Positions 16,912 to 25,106 of a stretch of 64,000 nt of DNA are shown here, in pieces (positions within the stretch are counted from its first letter, which is position 1; each line of letters starts with the position of its first letter). Source of the DNA: DASXKD01 sp963707905 (GTDB lineage: Bacteria; Actinomycetota; Actinomycetes; Streptosporangiales; Streptosporangiaceae); assembly GCA_963707905.1 (NCBI GenBank), contig CAVPSA010000011.1, positions 61,342 through 125,341 on the forward strand, given 5' to 3'. Under the pieces are notes generated by a model. That model searched no databases, was not told where the DNA came from, and was given only the letters and a program-made list of their open reading frames with translations. Made by a program: the position numbers and the translations under genes.

Positions 16912-18970
16912 GGCCGGCCTGCCGCTCGTGCAGCACCTCGATGCGGGCCTCCACGTCGAACGGGATGATGGTGGCGGCGCTGCGCGGTATCCGGCTCACC
17001 ACCCGGGCGATCTTGTCGGCGGTCTGGTCGTGCAGCAGCCTGCCGAGCAGCGCGGGATAGCTGCGCCGGGGCAGCACGACCGTCACGTGCGTGCCCGGCT
17101 GGCCGGCCTCCTTGGCGACAAGCTCGCTCGCGGCCCGGGGCAGCCGCCGGTCGGGGCAGTCCACCAGGTCGAGCGGGATGCCACGGTCCGCGCGGAGCCA
17201 CGCGTCGCGCAATTCCTTGGCACGGTCGGAGTCGATCACGAAGTGCACCGCGCGGAGCCCGGTGGGCCGCAGGCCACGGGCATAGCGCAGCGCGGCGATC
17301 GTCGCCAGGTTGAACTCGTCGACGAGGACCAGGACCGTCCGGCGGGTGTAGTTCGGCGGGTCCGGGGCCTTCCGCCCGCCGATGTTCTCCAGTACCTCGG
17401 CCTCCATCCGGTACCGGCGGTTGACCTGGATCAGCGCGTAGACCAGCAGTGGGAAGAGGATCACGATGACCCAGGCGCCCTCGCTGAACTTGACCACCGC
17501 GAAGATCATGACGACGAGAGCGGTGTAAACCCCGCCAATCACGTTGATGACGCGCCGCCGCCGCCAGGCCTGCTCCCTGACTCGCTTGTGGTACCTGGCC
17601 ATGCCGAAGCCTGCCATGGCGAATCCGGTGAACACCCCGATCGCATACAGCGGCACAAGGGCGTTCACCGTGGCGCCGAAGACGATCAGCAGGATCGACG
17701 AAACGATCGTGAGGACGATGATGCCGTTGGAGAACACCAGCCGGTGCCCCCGCTTGGCGAGCCACCGGGGCAGGAACGAGTCCTCGGCCACGAAGCTGGC
17801 CAGGAAGGGGAACCCGCTGAAGCTCGTGTTCCCGCCGGTGAACAGGATGAACGCGGTGGCCGCCTGGACCACGTAGAACATGAAGTGCGCTGAATTGCCG
17901 AAGATCACATAGGCTTCCTGCGCCAGCACGGTCGGTACACCTGCCTGGTAGGGCCGCGCGTGTGTGACGTGGGCGAACCAGGAGATGCCGGCGATCAGGA
18001 ACGCGACGATCGATCCCTGAGTGATCAGGATCTGCCGCGCGTTGCGGCCCTCGGGCGGCCGGAGCGCGCTGACCGCGTTGGACACGGCCTCGATCCCGGT
18101 GAGGGAGGAACCGCCGTTGGCGAAGGCCCGCCCCAGCATGTAGATCATGGCAAATGTAAGCAGGCTGCTGGTGTTGTGCCCCAGCGGAACCGGGGCACCG
18201 GGGAAGGTGGGTACCTGGGGTACCCCGCCGAAAACCTCGCGGACGAGACCTAGGATGATCATCAGGCCGACCGACCCGGAGAACAGGTAGGTCGGCAGCG
18301 CGAAGGTCTTGCCCGCCTCCCGGATTCCCCGCAGGTTGCCGTAGCACATGATCAGGACCGCGGCCAGGGAGATGATCAGCAGGACGGTCTTGGTAGACAG
18401 TCCGCCGACATGGCCCAATTGCGGGAACGCCGAGACTATCGCCGCGCTGCCGGCCGCCGTCTGCACCGCGACCGTGACCACGTAGTCGATCAGCAGTGCC
18501 ACCGCCGCGACCTGTGCCACCCGCGGACCGAAGTTCTCCCTGGCCACTACGTAGGACCCGCCCGCCCGGGTGTAGACGGTCACCACCTCGCGGTAGGACA
18601 GCACCACCAGCACGATCCCAGCCAGCACCACCAGGGTCATCGGCAGGACCAGTGTGAACGCCGTCAGCCCCACGATCGGCAGCATCTCGATGAGGATCTC
18701 CTCGGTACCGTATGCGGCCGAGGAGATGCCGTCGCAGGAAAGCACGCCCAGCGCGAGCGGCCTAGACAGCCGCTCGTTCTTGAGCTGCTCATTGACCATC
18801 GGGGGGCCGAGGAGGCGCCGTTTCACGGAATACCAGAAGCTCTCCGGAAGATCACCTCCGGCCGCCCCGTCAAGGAAGCCAGCCGCCTTGCGCAGAGCCA
18901 ACGCCTCTTCCCCTCCATCCTCTGGCCCGGGCCGGGCCCTGATCAGTGCCGGGCCTGCCCGCCTGGCCAA
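16715..18970 (-). CDS. KimA-like APC-superfamily K+ permease, second copy
   Basis: A paralogue of the preceding permease over about 680 residues: the same FWYSVKRRLLGPPMVNEQL entry, LSCDGISSAAYGTEEIL in the first helix, GGSYVVARENFGP, TGGNTSFSGFPFLASF, and the cytosolic domain ending VVSRIPRSAATIIPFDVEARI. The last 60 or so residues of the open frame are an out-of-frame reading of the OB-fold described in the adjacent pseudogene entry. The start at 18970 is a TTG and could be further in. The two copies probably arose by tandem duplication and may differ in affinity. Divergent from the KdpD/E-like genes, which are likely regulators. Confidence 0.82.
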   Translation of the reverse strand: MARRAGPALIRARPGPEDGGEEALALRKAAGFLDGAAGGDLPESFWYSVKRRLLGPPMVNEQLKNERLSRPLALGVLSCDGISSAAYGTEEILIEMLPIVGLTAFTLVLPMTLVVLAGIVLVVLSYREVVTVYTRAGGSYVVARENFGPRVAQVAAVALLIDYVVTVAVQTAAGSAAIVSAFPQLGHVGGLSTKTVLLIISLAAVLIMCYGNLRGIREAGKTFALPTYLFSGSVGLMIILGLVREVFGGVPQVPTFPGAPVPLGHNTSSLLTFAMIYMLGRAFANGGSSLTGIEAVSNAVSALRPPEGRNARQILITQGSIVAFLIAGISWFAHVTHARPYQAGVPTVLAQEAYVIFGNSAHFMFYVVQAATAFILFTGGNTSFSGFPFLASFVAEDSFLPRWLAKRGHRLVFSNGIIVLTIVSSILLIVFGATVNALVPLYAIGVFTGFAMAGFGMARYHKRVREQAWRRRRVINVIGGVYTALVVMIFAVVKFSEGAWVIVILFPLLVYALIQVNRRYRMEAEVLENIGGRKAPDPPNYTRRTVLVLVDEFNLATIAALRYARGLRPTGLRAVHFVIDSDRAKELRDAWLRADRGIPLDLVDCPDRRLPRAASELVAKEAGQPGTHVTVVLPRRSYPALLGRLLHDQTADKIARVVSRIPRSAATIIPFDVEARIEVLHERQAGRAAHHAKPEAKRRRARPARRAPGCHPDRVPDQERPGHRGGPGAQPGDPPGGAQLRARLPGHRRHR

Positions 18971-19109
18971 GGGGCGCGCCTACTCGCGATCATCGGGTTC
19001 CGCCGGGTCCGGGGCAAGGCCATGACCGGCCGCTTTGATCACTGCCTCGACGCTATGCGCGGCCGTCCCGGGGCGGTGCTAAGGCCGCGTCAAGAGTGCT
19101 GACCTGCGC

Positions 19110-19166
19110 GTTAAGGATCTATCAAGATCATTAATTTTCCCTGCATTCGGCGCTTGACTCCTTAAC
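19110..19166. promoter_or_regulatory. AT-rich divergent control region with inverted repeat
   Basis: GTTAAGGA (19110-19117) and TCCTTAAC (19159-19166) are exact inverted repeats flanking an AT-rich pocket, rare in this GC-rich DNA. It stands between the second permease and the KdpD/E-like genes, just before the ATG at 19170. It is a good candidate for promoters and a KdpE-type binding site. Confidence 0.5.
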
Positions 19167-19169
19167 GAG

Positions 19170-19544
19170 ATGAGTAGTTCAAGGCAGCGGGGATTCGCGG
19201 CGCCGTTCGCTCTGGTGACCGGCTTCGGGCTGCTTTTCGCCCTGGGCACGGTGACGGCGGCCCTGCACGGCTGGGTCTCGCCGACGGCGGTGCTGGTCGT
19301 GAGCGCGGCCGTGGTGACCGTTTTGTCGTTTGTCTCCGAGCCGCTCGCGGCGATACCGCTTGGCCTCGTCGGGTGGCTCTGCGCGGTGGGGTTCTCCCAC
19401 CCGCCCTACGGGCAACTGCGGGTCACCGGCCCGTTCGCCGGGCGTTCCGCGAGTCGTCATGGGTGCCTGCGTACTGGCCGCAGGCGGGCTTGGCCTGCTA
19501 CTGCGCCAGTCGGCGGACAGGCACATACTGGAAGGCGTGGGTAG
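19170..19544 (+). CDS. Small membrane protein, reading frame apparently broken near 19450
   Basis: The first 90 residues are a clear membrane protein (FALVTGFGLLFALGTVTAAL, VLVVSAAVVTVLSF, AAIPLGLVGWLCAVGF). After GPFAGRSA the frame turns into Arg-rich nonsense, whereas the next frame continues with another membrane helix (VVMGACVLAAGGLGLLL). One surplus base near 19452 explains this. Corrected, the frame would run without a stop into the KdpD-like kinase, so the gene is either a separate small protein or the N-terminal membrane part of the kinase. Confidence 0.55.
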   Translation: MSSSRQRGFAAPFALVTGFGLLFALGTVTAALHGWVSPTAVLVVSAAVVTVLSFVSEPLAAIPLGLVGWLCAVGFSHPPYGQLRVTGPFAGRSASRHGCLRTGRRRAWPATAPVGGQAHTGRRG

Positions 19545-21051
19545 TGACGCCGGGCTGCCAGGCGCGGGCACCGCATCTGGCCGGGACGATCACGGCCTGG
19601 CCGCGGTAGCCCAGCCAGCGCCGGAGCCTGGCTCGGTGCTGGCCAGGGCGGCCTATGCGGTGGGCGCCCGCCGTGCACTGACCGGGGTGCTCGTCGCCGC
19701 GGTCGGCCTGCCGCTGCTGACGCTCCTGCTGGCGCTGGCCAGGCAGCACCTGAGCCTGACCGATGACCTGCTCATCTACCTGGTGGCCGTGGTCGCGCTC
19801 GCGGTTATCGGCGGCTTCTGGCCCGCCGTGCTTGGCGCCGCCTCCGCCAGCCTCCTGCTCAACTGGTACTTCACCCCGCCGCTGCACACGTTCACCATCG
19901 ACAAGCCGGACAACCTGCTGGCGCTGCTGCTGTTCGTCACGGTCGCGATGCTGGTCAGCAGCGTGGTACACCTCGCCGCCAGCCGGGCTGGCCAGGCCGC
20001 CCGCAGCCGGGAGGAGGCCAGGCTGCTGCTGACGCTGGCGCAGACCGTTCTCGGCGGTGCCGACTCACCCGCGGCGGTCCTGGGCCATCTCGTGGCGACC
20101 GTGGGCGGCCAGGCCGAACTGCTTGAGCACGTCGGCGGCCGCTGGGTGCGGATCGCGGGTGGCGGCGGCACCATGGACCAGGCCGCACCCGCCACCCGCG
20201 TCGACGTGCGCACCGACCTGGCGCTTGAGGTGAGCGGCCAGCCTGCCCCGATCGCGCCGGGGCTGCTGGCCGGCTTCGCGGCCCAGGCCGCAGCGGCACT
20301 GGACCGGGAACGGCTGCGCACCCAGGCCGCCCAGGCAGAGGCACTGGCCGAGGGCAACCGGATGCGGACCGCGCTGCTCGCCGCGGTCAGCCACGACCTC
20401 CGAACCCCCCTTGCCTCGATCAAGGCCAGCGTCAGCAGCCTTCGCCAGACCGACGTGACCTGGACAGAATCCGATCAGCAGGTGCTGCTCGCCACGATCG
20501 AGGAGAACGCGGACCGGCTGGACGGGCTGATCGGCAACCTGCTCGACATGAGCCGCCTGCACACCGGTTCGCTGCAGCCATTCCTGCGGCCGATCACGAT
20601 CGACGAGGTGGCGCCGGTCGCGCTGCGCGGCCTCGATGCCCCCGCCGACCTGCGGATCGAGGTGCCCGACGGGATGGCGATGGTCCTCGCCGACCCCGGC
20701 TTGCTCGAGCGGGTGCTGGCCAACCTGTTCTCCAACGCCCTGGACCACTCGCCACCGGCCATGCCGCCGGTGCTGCAGGCCCACAGGGAGCAGGACACCG
20801 TCGTGATCGAGGTCGTGGACCACGGGCCGGGCGTGCCGGACGAGCTGAAGGCGCGGATCTTCGAGCCGTTCCAGCGGTTCGATGAGAAGAAGGTCGGCGT
20901 GGGCCTGGGCCTGGCGGTGGCCAAGGGCTTCACCGAGGCCATGGGTGGCGCCATCGTGGCGGCGGACACCCCGGGCGGAGGGCTCACCGTCAGGGTCACA
21001 CTGCCGGTCGCGGCCGCGGGTGCCAAGTCCATGCAGGGCGCCGGATCTTGA
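19537..21051 (+). CDS. Short KdpD-like sensor histidine kinase
   Basis: A sensor kinase with a DUF4118 four-helix membrane module (VLVAAVGLPLLTLLLALA to LLFVTVAMLVSSVVHLAA), a GAF-like linker, a HisKA domain (LLAAVSHDLRTPLASIKASV) and HATPase_c motifs (NLFSNALDHSP, DHGPGVPD, GVGLGLAVAKG). It lacks the N-terminal KdpD and universal-stress domains of E. coli KdpD. The frame is open upstream to 19330, so the start (here GTG at 19537) is uncertain and tied to the frameshift described for the preceding gene. No kdpFABC is in the window; the KimA-like permeases are the likely targets. Confidence 0.8.
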   Translation: MGSDAGLPGAGTASGRDDHGLAAVAQPAPEPGSVLARAAYAVGARRALTGVLVAAVGLPLLTLLLALARQHLSLTDDLLIYLVAVVALAVIGGFWPAVLGAASASLLLNWYFTPPLHTFTIDKPDNLLALLLFVTVAMLVSSVVHLAASRAGQAARSREEARLLLTLAQTVLGGADSPAAVLGHLVATVGGQAELLEHVGGRWVRIAGGGGTMDQAAPATRVDVRTDLALEVSGQPAPIAPGLLAGFAAQAAAALDRERLRTQAAQAEALAEGNRMRTALLAAVSHDLRTPLASIKASVSSLRQTDVTWTESDQQVLLATIEENADRLDGLIGNLLDMSRLHTGSLQPFLRPITIDEVAPVALRGLDAPADLRIEVPDGMAMVLADPGLLERVLANLFSNALDHSPPAMPPVLQAHREQDTVVIEVVDHGPGVPDELKARIFEPFQRFDEKKVGVGLGLAVAKGFTEAMGGAIVAADTPGGGLTVRVTLPVAAAGAKSMQGAGS

Positions 21052-21725
21052 CCCGCGTGCTGGTCGTCGACGACGAGCCGTCGATCCTCCGGGCGCTCCG
21101 GATCAACCTGTCCGCGCGCAACTACCAGGTCAGCACCGCCAGCGACGGCGCCTCCGGGCTTGCCGCGATGGCACGGGACCGTCCCGACGTGATGATCCTC
21201 GACCTCGGGCTGCCCGACATGGACGGTACCGAGGTCATCCGCGGGGTCCGGGGCTGGGCCAAGACGCCGATCATCGTGCTTTCGGTCTGGGGACACGAAA
21301 GCCAGAAGGTGGCGGCGCTCGACGCGGGCGCGGACGACTACGTGACCAAACCGTTCGGCATGGACGAACTGCTCGCCCGGCTCCGCGCCGCCATCCGCCG
21401 CGCCTCGCCCGCGGCGGACGAGCCGGTGGTCAAGACGGAGGACTTCACCGTCGATCTCGGGGCCAAGCGGGTCACCCGTGCCGATGGCAGCGACGTGCGG
21501 CTGACCCCCACGGAGTGGCAGTTGCTCGAAGTCCTGGTGCGGAACCAGGGCCGCCTGGTCACGCAGCGGCAGTTGCTCCAGGAGGTGTGGGGCCCGTCAT
21601 ACCAGACGGAGAGCAACTACCTGCGGGTCTACGTCGCCCAGTTGCGGCGCAAACTGGAGCCTGAGCCGTCGCGCCCGCGTTACCTGCTTACCGAGTCCGG
21701 CATGGGCTACCGCTTCGTGGCCTGA
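21048..21725 (+). CDS. KdpE-like OmpR-family response regulator
   Basis: A 225-residue regulator. The receiver has VVDDEPSILRAL, phospho-Asp in MILDLGLPDMDG, and Lys in DDYVTKPFG. The OmpR winged helix follows (LTPTEWQLLEVLVRNQGRLV, SNYLRVYVAQLRRKLE). The start is a TTG overlapping the kinase stop (TTGA), so the two are coupled. The close KdpE resemblance and divergent permeases suggest control by K+ or turgor; that is inference from family and position. Confidence 0.88.
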   Translation: MTRVLVVDDEPSILRALRINLSARNYQVSTASDGASGLAAMARDRPDVMILDLGLPDMDGTEVIRGVRGWAKTPIIVLSVWGHESQKVAALDAGADDYVTKPFGMDELLARLRAAIRRASPAADEPVVKTEDFTVDLGAKRVTRADGSDVRLTPTEWQLLEVLVRNQGRLVTQRQLLQEVWGPSYQTESNYLRVYVAQLRRKLEPEPSRPRYLLTESGMGYRFVA

Positions 21726-21756
21726 GCGGTCTCACCCCACACCAGCACTCTTCCAG

Positions 21757-21810
21757 CCCGGCCACCGGGGCCTTAGGGGGTTTCAGGGGGTCGTCCCCCA
21801 GGCCAGCACT
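21757..21810. repeat. Dispersed GC-rich repeat, copy C
   Basis: GGGGGTTTCAGGGGGTCG followed by a C-run and GGCCAGCACTGC matches the core seen at 2045-2115 and 27165-27287. It lies between convergent genes, so it may act as a bidirectional terminator. Confidence 0.5.
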
Positions 21811-21815
21811 GCGTA

Positions 21816-23282
21816 TCATCCGATACCGAAGAAGCCGAGGATCGTGCTGCCGAGCAGGAGCAGGCTCATCGCCGAGATGCCGATCACGCAGATCCCGGCC
21901 ACGACCCGGAACCACGGCTTGTTGGCGGCCTTGCCCAGCACGCTGCGGCGGCTGGTGAGGATCAGGATGTAGATCAGGATGACCGGGGTGACGATGCCCT
22001 GCAGCACCTGGGTACCGATGAGCAGCGAGATCAGGTTGATGTGGGTCAGCGCGAGCGAGGCGCCGATGATGACCTGCACGGTGAAAAGGCCGAGGAACAG
22101 CCTGGCCTCGGTGAACCGGCGGGACACCGAGCGCTCCACGCCGACCGCCTCGCTGATCGCATAGGAACTGGACAACGGGACTATCGCCCCGGCGAGCGCG
22201 GACGCGCCGATGAGCCCGAGCGCGAACAGGCTCTCGGCCGCGGGCCCGGCAACCGGCTTCAGCGCCTGCGCGGCCTCGGAAGCGGAGGTCAGCGGCCCCC
22301 TCCCGCCGATGGCGGCGGCGGTCGCGATGATGATCGTGATGGAGATGATGCAGGCGAAGAGGGCGCCCGAGATCGCGTCGATCCGGGCCCGCGGGTAGTC
22401 CGCCGGGTCGGCGCCCTTGTCCACCACGCCCGCCGCGGCGTAAAGCTGCATGTACGGGCTCACCGTGGTGCCGATCAGCGCGACGCCAAGTAGCAGGTAG
22501 GGCTTGCTGTACTCGAAGTGCGGTATCACCAGGTTCTGGCCGACCTGGGACCAGTCCGGGTGGCCGAGGATCGCCGCGACCGGGTAGGCGAGAAAGGCCA
22601 GCGACATGACCAGGAAGATGCGCTCCGCGTAGCGGTAGGAGCCGAACAGTACGAGTGCCCAGATGGCGACGGCCGCGACCGGGATGATGATGTACCGGCT
22701 GACGCCGAGCAGCCCGAAGGCGGCGCCGATACCGGCGAACTCCGACACGACCAGCCCGGTGTTGGCCAGCAGCACGCAGCCCAGCGCCAGTGCGGTGAAG
22801 CGCAGGCTGAACTGCTCCCTGATCAGCGCCGCCAGGCCCTTGCCCGTGTAGGTGCCCAGCCGCACCGCCATCTCCTGCACCAGCACCAGCGCCACGGTGA
22901 CCAGCACCATGAAGAACAGGGTCCGGTAGACGAACTGGGAACCTGCGGAGGCGTAGGTAGCGATCCCGGCGGCGTCGTTCCCGGCGTTGGCGGCGACCAC
23001 ACCGGGCCCGAGGATGGCCAGGAACAGGAAGATCCGGCTCTTGCGCCCCCGGGTCAGCCGGACCCCGCCGAGGCGGATCCGGGAGAGCGTGGTCAGGCCT
23101 GCCCAGGACCGCGCCGCCCCGCCGCCCGTCGCCCTGCCGCCTGCCTCCTGCCGGGCCCGGGCCGCCAGGGCAGCCGCTGCCTTGCGCTCCTGACGCGCCG
23201 TGCGCTCGTGTCCCGCCTCGCCGGCCGCCTCCCGCTCCGGCGCGGTGGCGGCCCCTGGGGCCTCCTCCTGCCCGCCGGTCAC
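21816..23282 (-). CDS. NRAMP-related divalent metal transporter
   Basis: A 488-residue membrane protein with about 11 helices after a charged, Ala/Arg-rich N-terminal tail of some 80 residues. The first helix reads GPGVVAANAGNDAAGIATYA instead of the classical DPGN motif of Mn/Fe NRAMP carriers, and helix 6 has GTTVSPYMQLY instead of MPH. Such substitutions occur in NRAMP-related branches, including Mg2+ transporters. The upstream gene encodes a PRC-barrel/MgtE_N/CBS protein whose stop overlaps this start in ATGA, which supports Mg2+ as substrate. Ion choice is inference. Confidence 0.85.
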   Translation of the reverse strand: MTGGQEEAPGAATAPEREAAGEAGHERTARQERKAAAALAARARQEAGGRATGGGAARSWAGLTTLSRIRLGGVRLTRGRKSRIFLFLAILGPGVVAANAGNDAAGIATYASAGSQFVYRTLFFMVLVTVALVLVQEMAVRLGTYTGKGLAALIREQFSLRFTALALGCVLLANTGLVVSEFAGIGAAFGLLGVSRYIIIPVAAVAIWALVLFGSYRYAERIFLVMSLAFLAYPVAAILGHPDWSQVGQNLVIPHFEYSKPYLLLGVALIGTTVSPYMQLYAAAGVVDKGADPADYPRARIDAISGALFACIISITIIIATAAAIGGRGPLTSASEAAQALKPVAGPAAESLFALGLIGASALAGAIVPLSSSYAISEAVGVERSVSRRFTEARLFLGLFTVQVIIGASLALTHINLISLLIGTQVLQGIVTPVILIYILILTSRRSVLGKAANKPWFRVVAGICVIGISAMSLLLLGSTILGFFGIG

Positions 23283-24667
23283 TGCAGGAACCTTGGAAAG
23301 TGCAGCCGGCCGTGCCCGGGCACCAGCGCGTCCAGCACGTCGTCGGACAGGATCCGGCCGAGCGGCTTGCCCTCCTCGTCCACCACCAGCAGCGACGAGC
23401 GCCGCGACTCGACCATCTCGGTCGCGACCGTGTCGATGTCCGCGTCGGGACGCAGGGTGACCGGTGGGTTCTCCGGGTCGATGATGTCCGCGAGTTGCTT
23501 GCCGGCCTTGTTGACAAGCAGGTCGAAGGCGGAGACGTCGCCGATGAGCCGCCCCTCGGCGTCGAGCACGGCCACCGAGTCGATCTCCGTCTGGTGTTTG
23601 GCCAGCTTGACCAGCCTTTTCCGCACTTCCTCGACCGTCTCGTGCGGTTCGGCACAGGCGAGCACGGTGGTCATCACACCGCCGGCCTCGTCGGGGGCGT
23701 AGCCGAGCAGCCGGGCCAGCTCCCGCTGCGTGGCGGGCGGCATCTTGGCGAGCAACTGCGCCTGCTCCTCCTCGCGCAGTTCGCGCAGCGCCTCGGCGGC
23801 CTCGTCGGGCTCCATCGCCGCGACCAGGTCGGCGGCCTGCCCGGGCTCCATCTCCCGCAGCAGCGCGGTCAGCTCGTCCGGCTCCATCTCCTCCAGTGCG
23901 TCCGCCGCCAGGTCATGGTCCAGGCTGGCGAGCAGCTCCTTGCGCCCGGACCTGCCCAGCCCCTCCAGCACGTCGGCGAGTTCCGCGGGGCGCAGCCGGC
24001 GTAGCGCAGAACTCGGGGTGCGCAGCTTCATCGCGGCAGGCTCCTCCGGCGAGTCCTCGCCGAAAGACTCGACCGCGGCCCAGTCGATCACCCGGTCCGG
24101 CGTTGGATGCCACCGGAAGCGCTTGGGGCCAAGGCGCCGCAGCAGGGTCTGCAGGCTCACATCCACACCGACCAGCCGGACCTGGTCGCCCACCTGGGCG
24201 AGATACAGGTCGGCGGCCCTGATCACCTGGACCTCGTCGGTGTCCACGAGCTGGTGGTCGAGGATGTCCCTCGCCAGCAGCACCTCGCCCTCACGGCGGT
24301 GGAACTCGCGCAGGTCCATCCGGGCGGTCCGCAGTGTGACCGAGCGCCGGTCCACATGTTCGATGACCGAGGCATCCAGGTAGGCATGCCGGCGCCCCAC
24401 CCGGACCACCAGGCCGGTGACCGCCGGGTAATCGTCGCCGCCATCCATACTGGCCACCAGGTCGACGAGGCGGCCGACCTCCTCGCCCGACTGGTTCAGC
24501 ACCGGGGCGCCGTCCAGGCCGACGAGCGAGATGATGTTCTGCCGCACCTGCCGGGACGTCGTCAGGCGCTGTGAATAAGCCTCGAACAGGGCCGGGGCGC
24601 TGCGGTGGCCGTCACGGGCCCGCCGAGCAGGCTCCCGGGGCCGAGGGAAAAATCGCCGGTCGGGCAC
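23279..24667 (-). CDS. PRC-barrel/MgtE_N/CBS regulatory protein
   Basis: A 462-residue soluble protein. The N-terminal 200 residues contain PRC-barrel-like segments (VLNQSGEEVGRLVDLVASM). An MgtE intracellular N domain follows (LASLDHDLAADALEEMEPDE, LLAKMPPATQRELARLLGY), then two CBS motifs (VAVLDAEGRLIGDVSAF and SLLVVDEEGKPLGRILSDD). In MgtE these two domains sense Mg2+, but the membrane channel domain is absent here. The GTG at 24667 is fixed by AGGAGG 5 bases upstream. The gene overlaps the transporter by 4 bases, so it probably gates or senses for it. Confidence 0.88.
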   Translation of the reverse strand: MPDRRFFPRPREPARRARDGHRSAPALFEAYSQRLTTSRQVRQNIISLVGLDGAPVLNQSGEEVGRLVDLVASMDGGDDYPAVTGLVVRVGRRHAYLDASVIEHVDRRSVTLRTARMDLREFHRREGEVLLARDILDHQLVDTDEVQVIRAADLYLAQVGDQVRLVGVDVSLQTLLRRLGPKRFRWHPTPDRVIDWAAVESFGEDSPEEPAAMKLRTPSSALRRLRPAELADVLEGLGRSGRKELLASLDHDLAADALEEMEPDELTALLREMEPGQAADLVAAMEPDEAAEALRELREEEQAQLLAKMPPATQRELARLLGYAPDEAGGVMTTVLACAEPHETVEEVRKRLVKLAKHQTEIDSVAVLDAEGRLIGDVSAFDLLVNKAGKQLADIIDPENPPVTLRPDADIDTVATEMVESRRSSLLVVDEEGKPLGRILSDDVLDALVPGHGRLHFPRFLQ

Positions 24668-24900
24668 AGCAACCTCCTGGACCGCCGGCCGATCCGGGTG
24701 GCTACCCGGGAGGGCCCGGCAGGCGTAGGGGTGGGAACGGGCAGCATCTGGCGGCCCGGCAGCCCCTGGTGACAGCCGCGCTCGCCGTGGTTGTACTGCA
24801 GGGATCGTCGAGCACGACCGCACCTCCCTCGTTCCCGGTTGCGAGATCAAGGCTAGACGTCGCGGTCCGGGATGCAAAAGCCAGGGTTTGCCGTCGCTAT

Positions 24901-25095
24901 ATGCAGGCAGTTCCCTGTTCAACCCCGAAGCCGTGCAGCGCAGCAGCGGACGAACTGGTGGATGCCCCAATCGCCCTGCTCAAACCGGTGGCCTGGTCAC
25001 CAGGAACCAAGCTCGGCGTGCTGCTGCTCCGCGGCTACCTCGTCGTGTCGGTCGTCCTGCTCGTTGTCAAGGCGGTGCAGCTTGGCGGCGGCTGA
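24901..25095 (+). CDS. Small single-helix membrane protein
   Basis: A 64-residue frame with coding bias. A short polar N terminus (ELVDAPIALLKPVAWSPGTK) is followed by one hydrophobic helix (GYLVVSVVLLVVKAVQL). Function unknown. The frame is open further upstream, but that part overlaps the promoter region of the opposite gene and lacks coding character. The ATG at 24901 has no clear ribosome site; the GTC/GTT region just after could hold the true start. Confidence 0.55.
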   Translation: MQAVPCSTPKPCSAAADELVDAPIALLKPVAWSPGTKLGVLLLRGYLVVSVVLLVVKAVQLGGG

Positions 25096-25106
25096 GGTGC
25101 CGGTCG

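Noticed and set aside
18971..19169. c-di-AMP (ydaO) riboswitch upstream of the KimA-like permease
   Set aside because: I could not see the conserved core of that riboswitch. A covariance-model search would decide.
23279..24667. MgtE magnesium channel
   Set aside because: MgtE_N and CBS domains are present but the membrane domain is absent, so it is a regulatory protein.
24571..24900. N-terminal extension of the small membrane protein at 24901
   Set aside because: The stretch is Gly/Pro/Arg-rich, overlaps the start of the opposite regulatory gene and looks non-coding.
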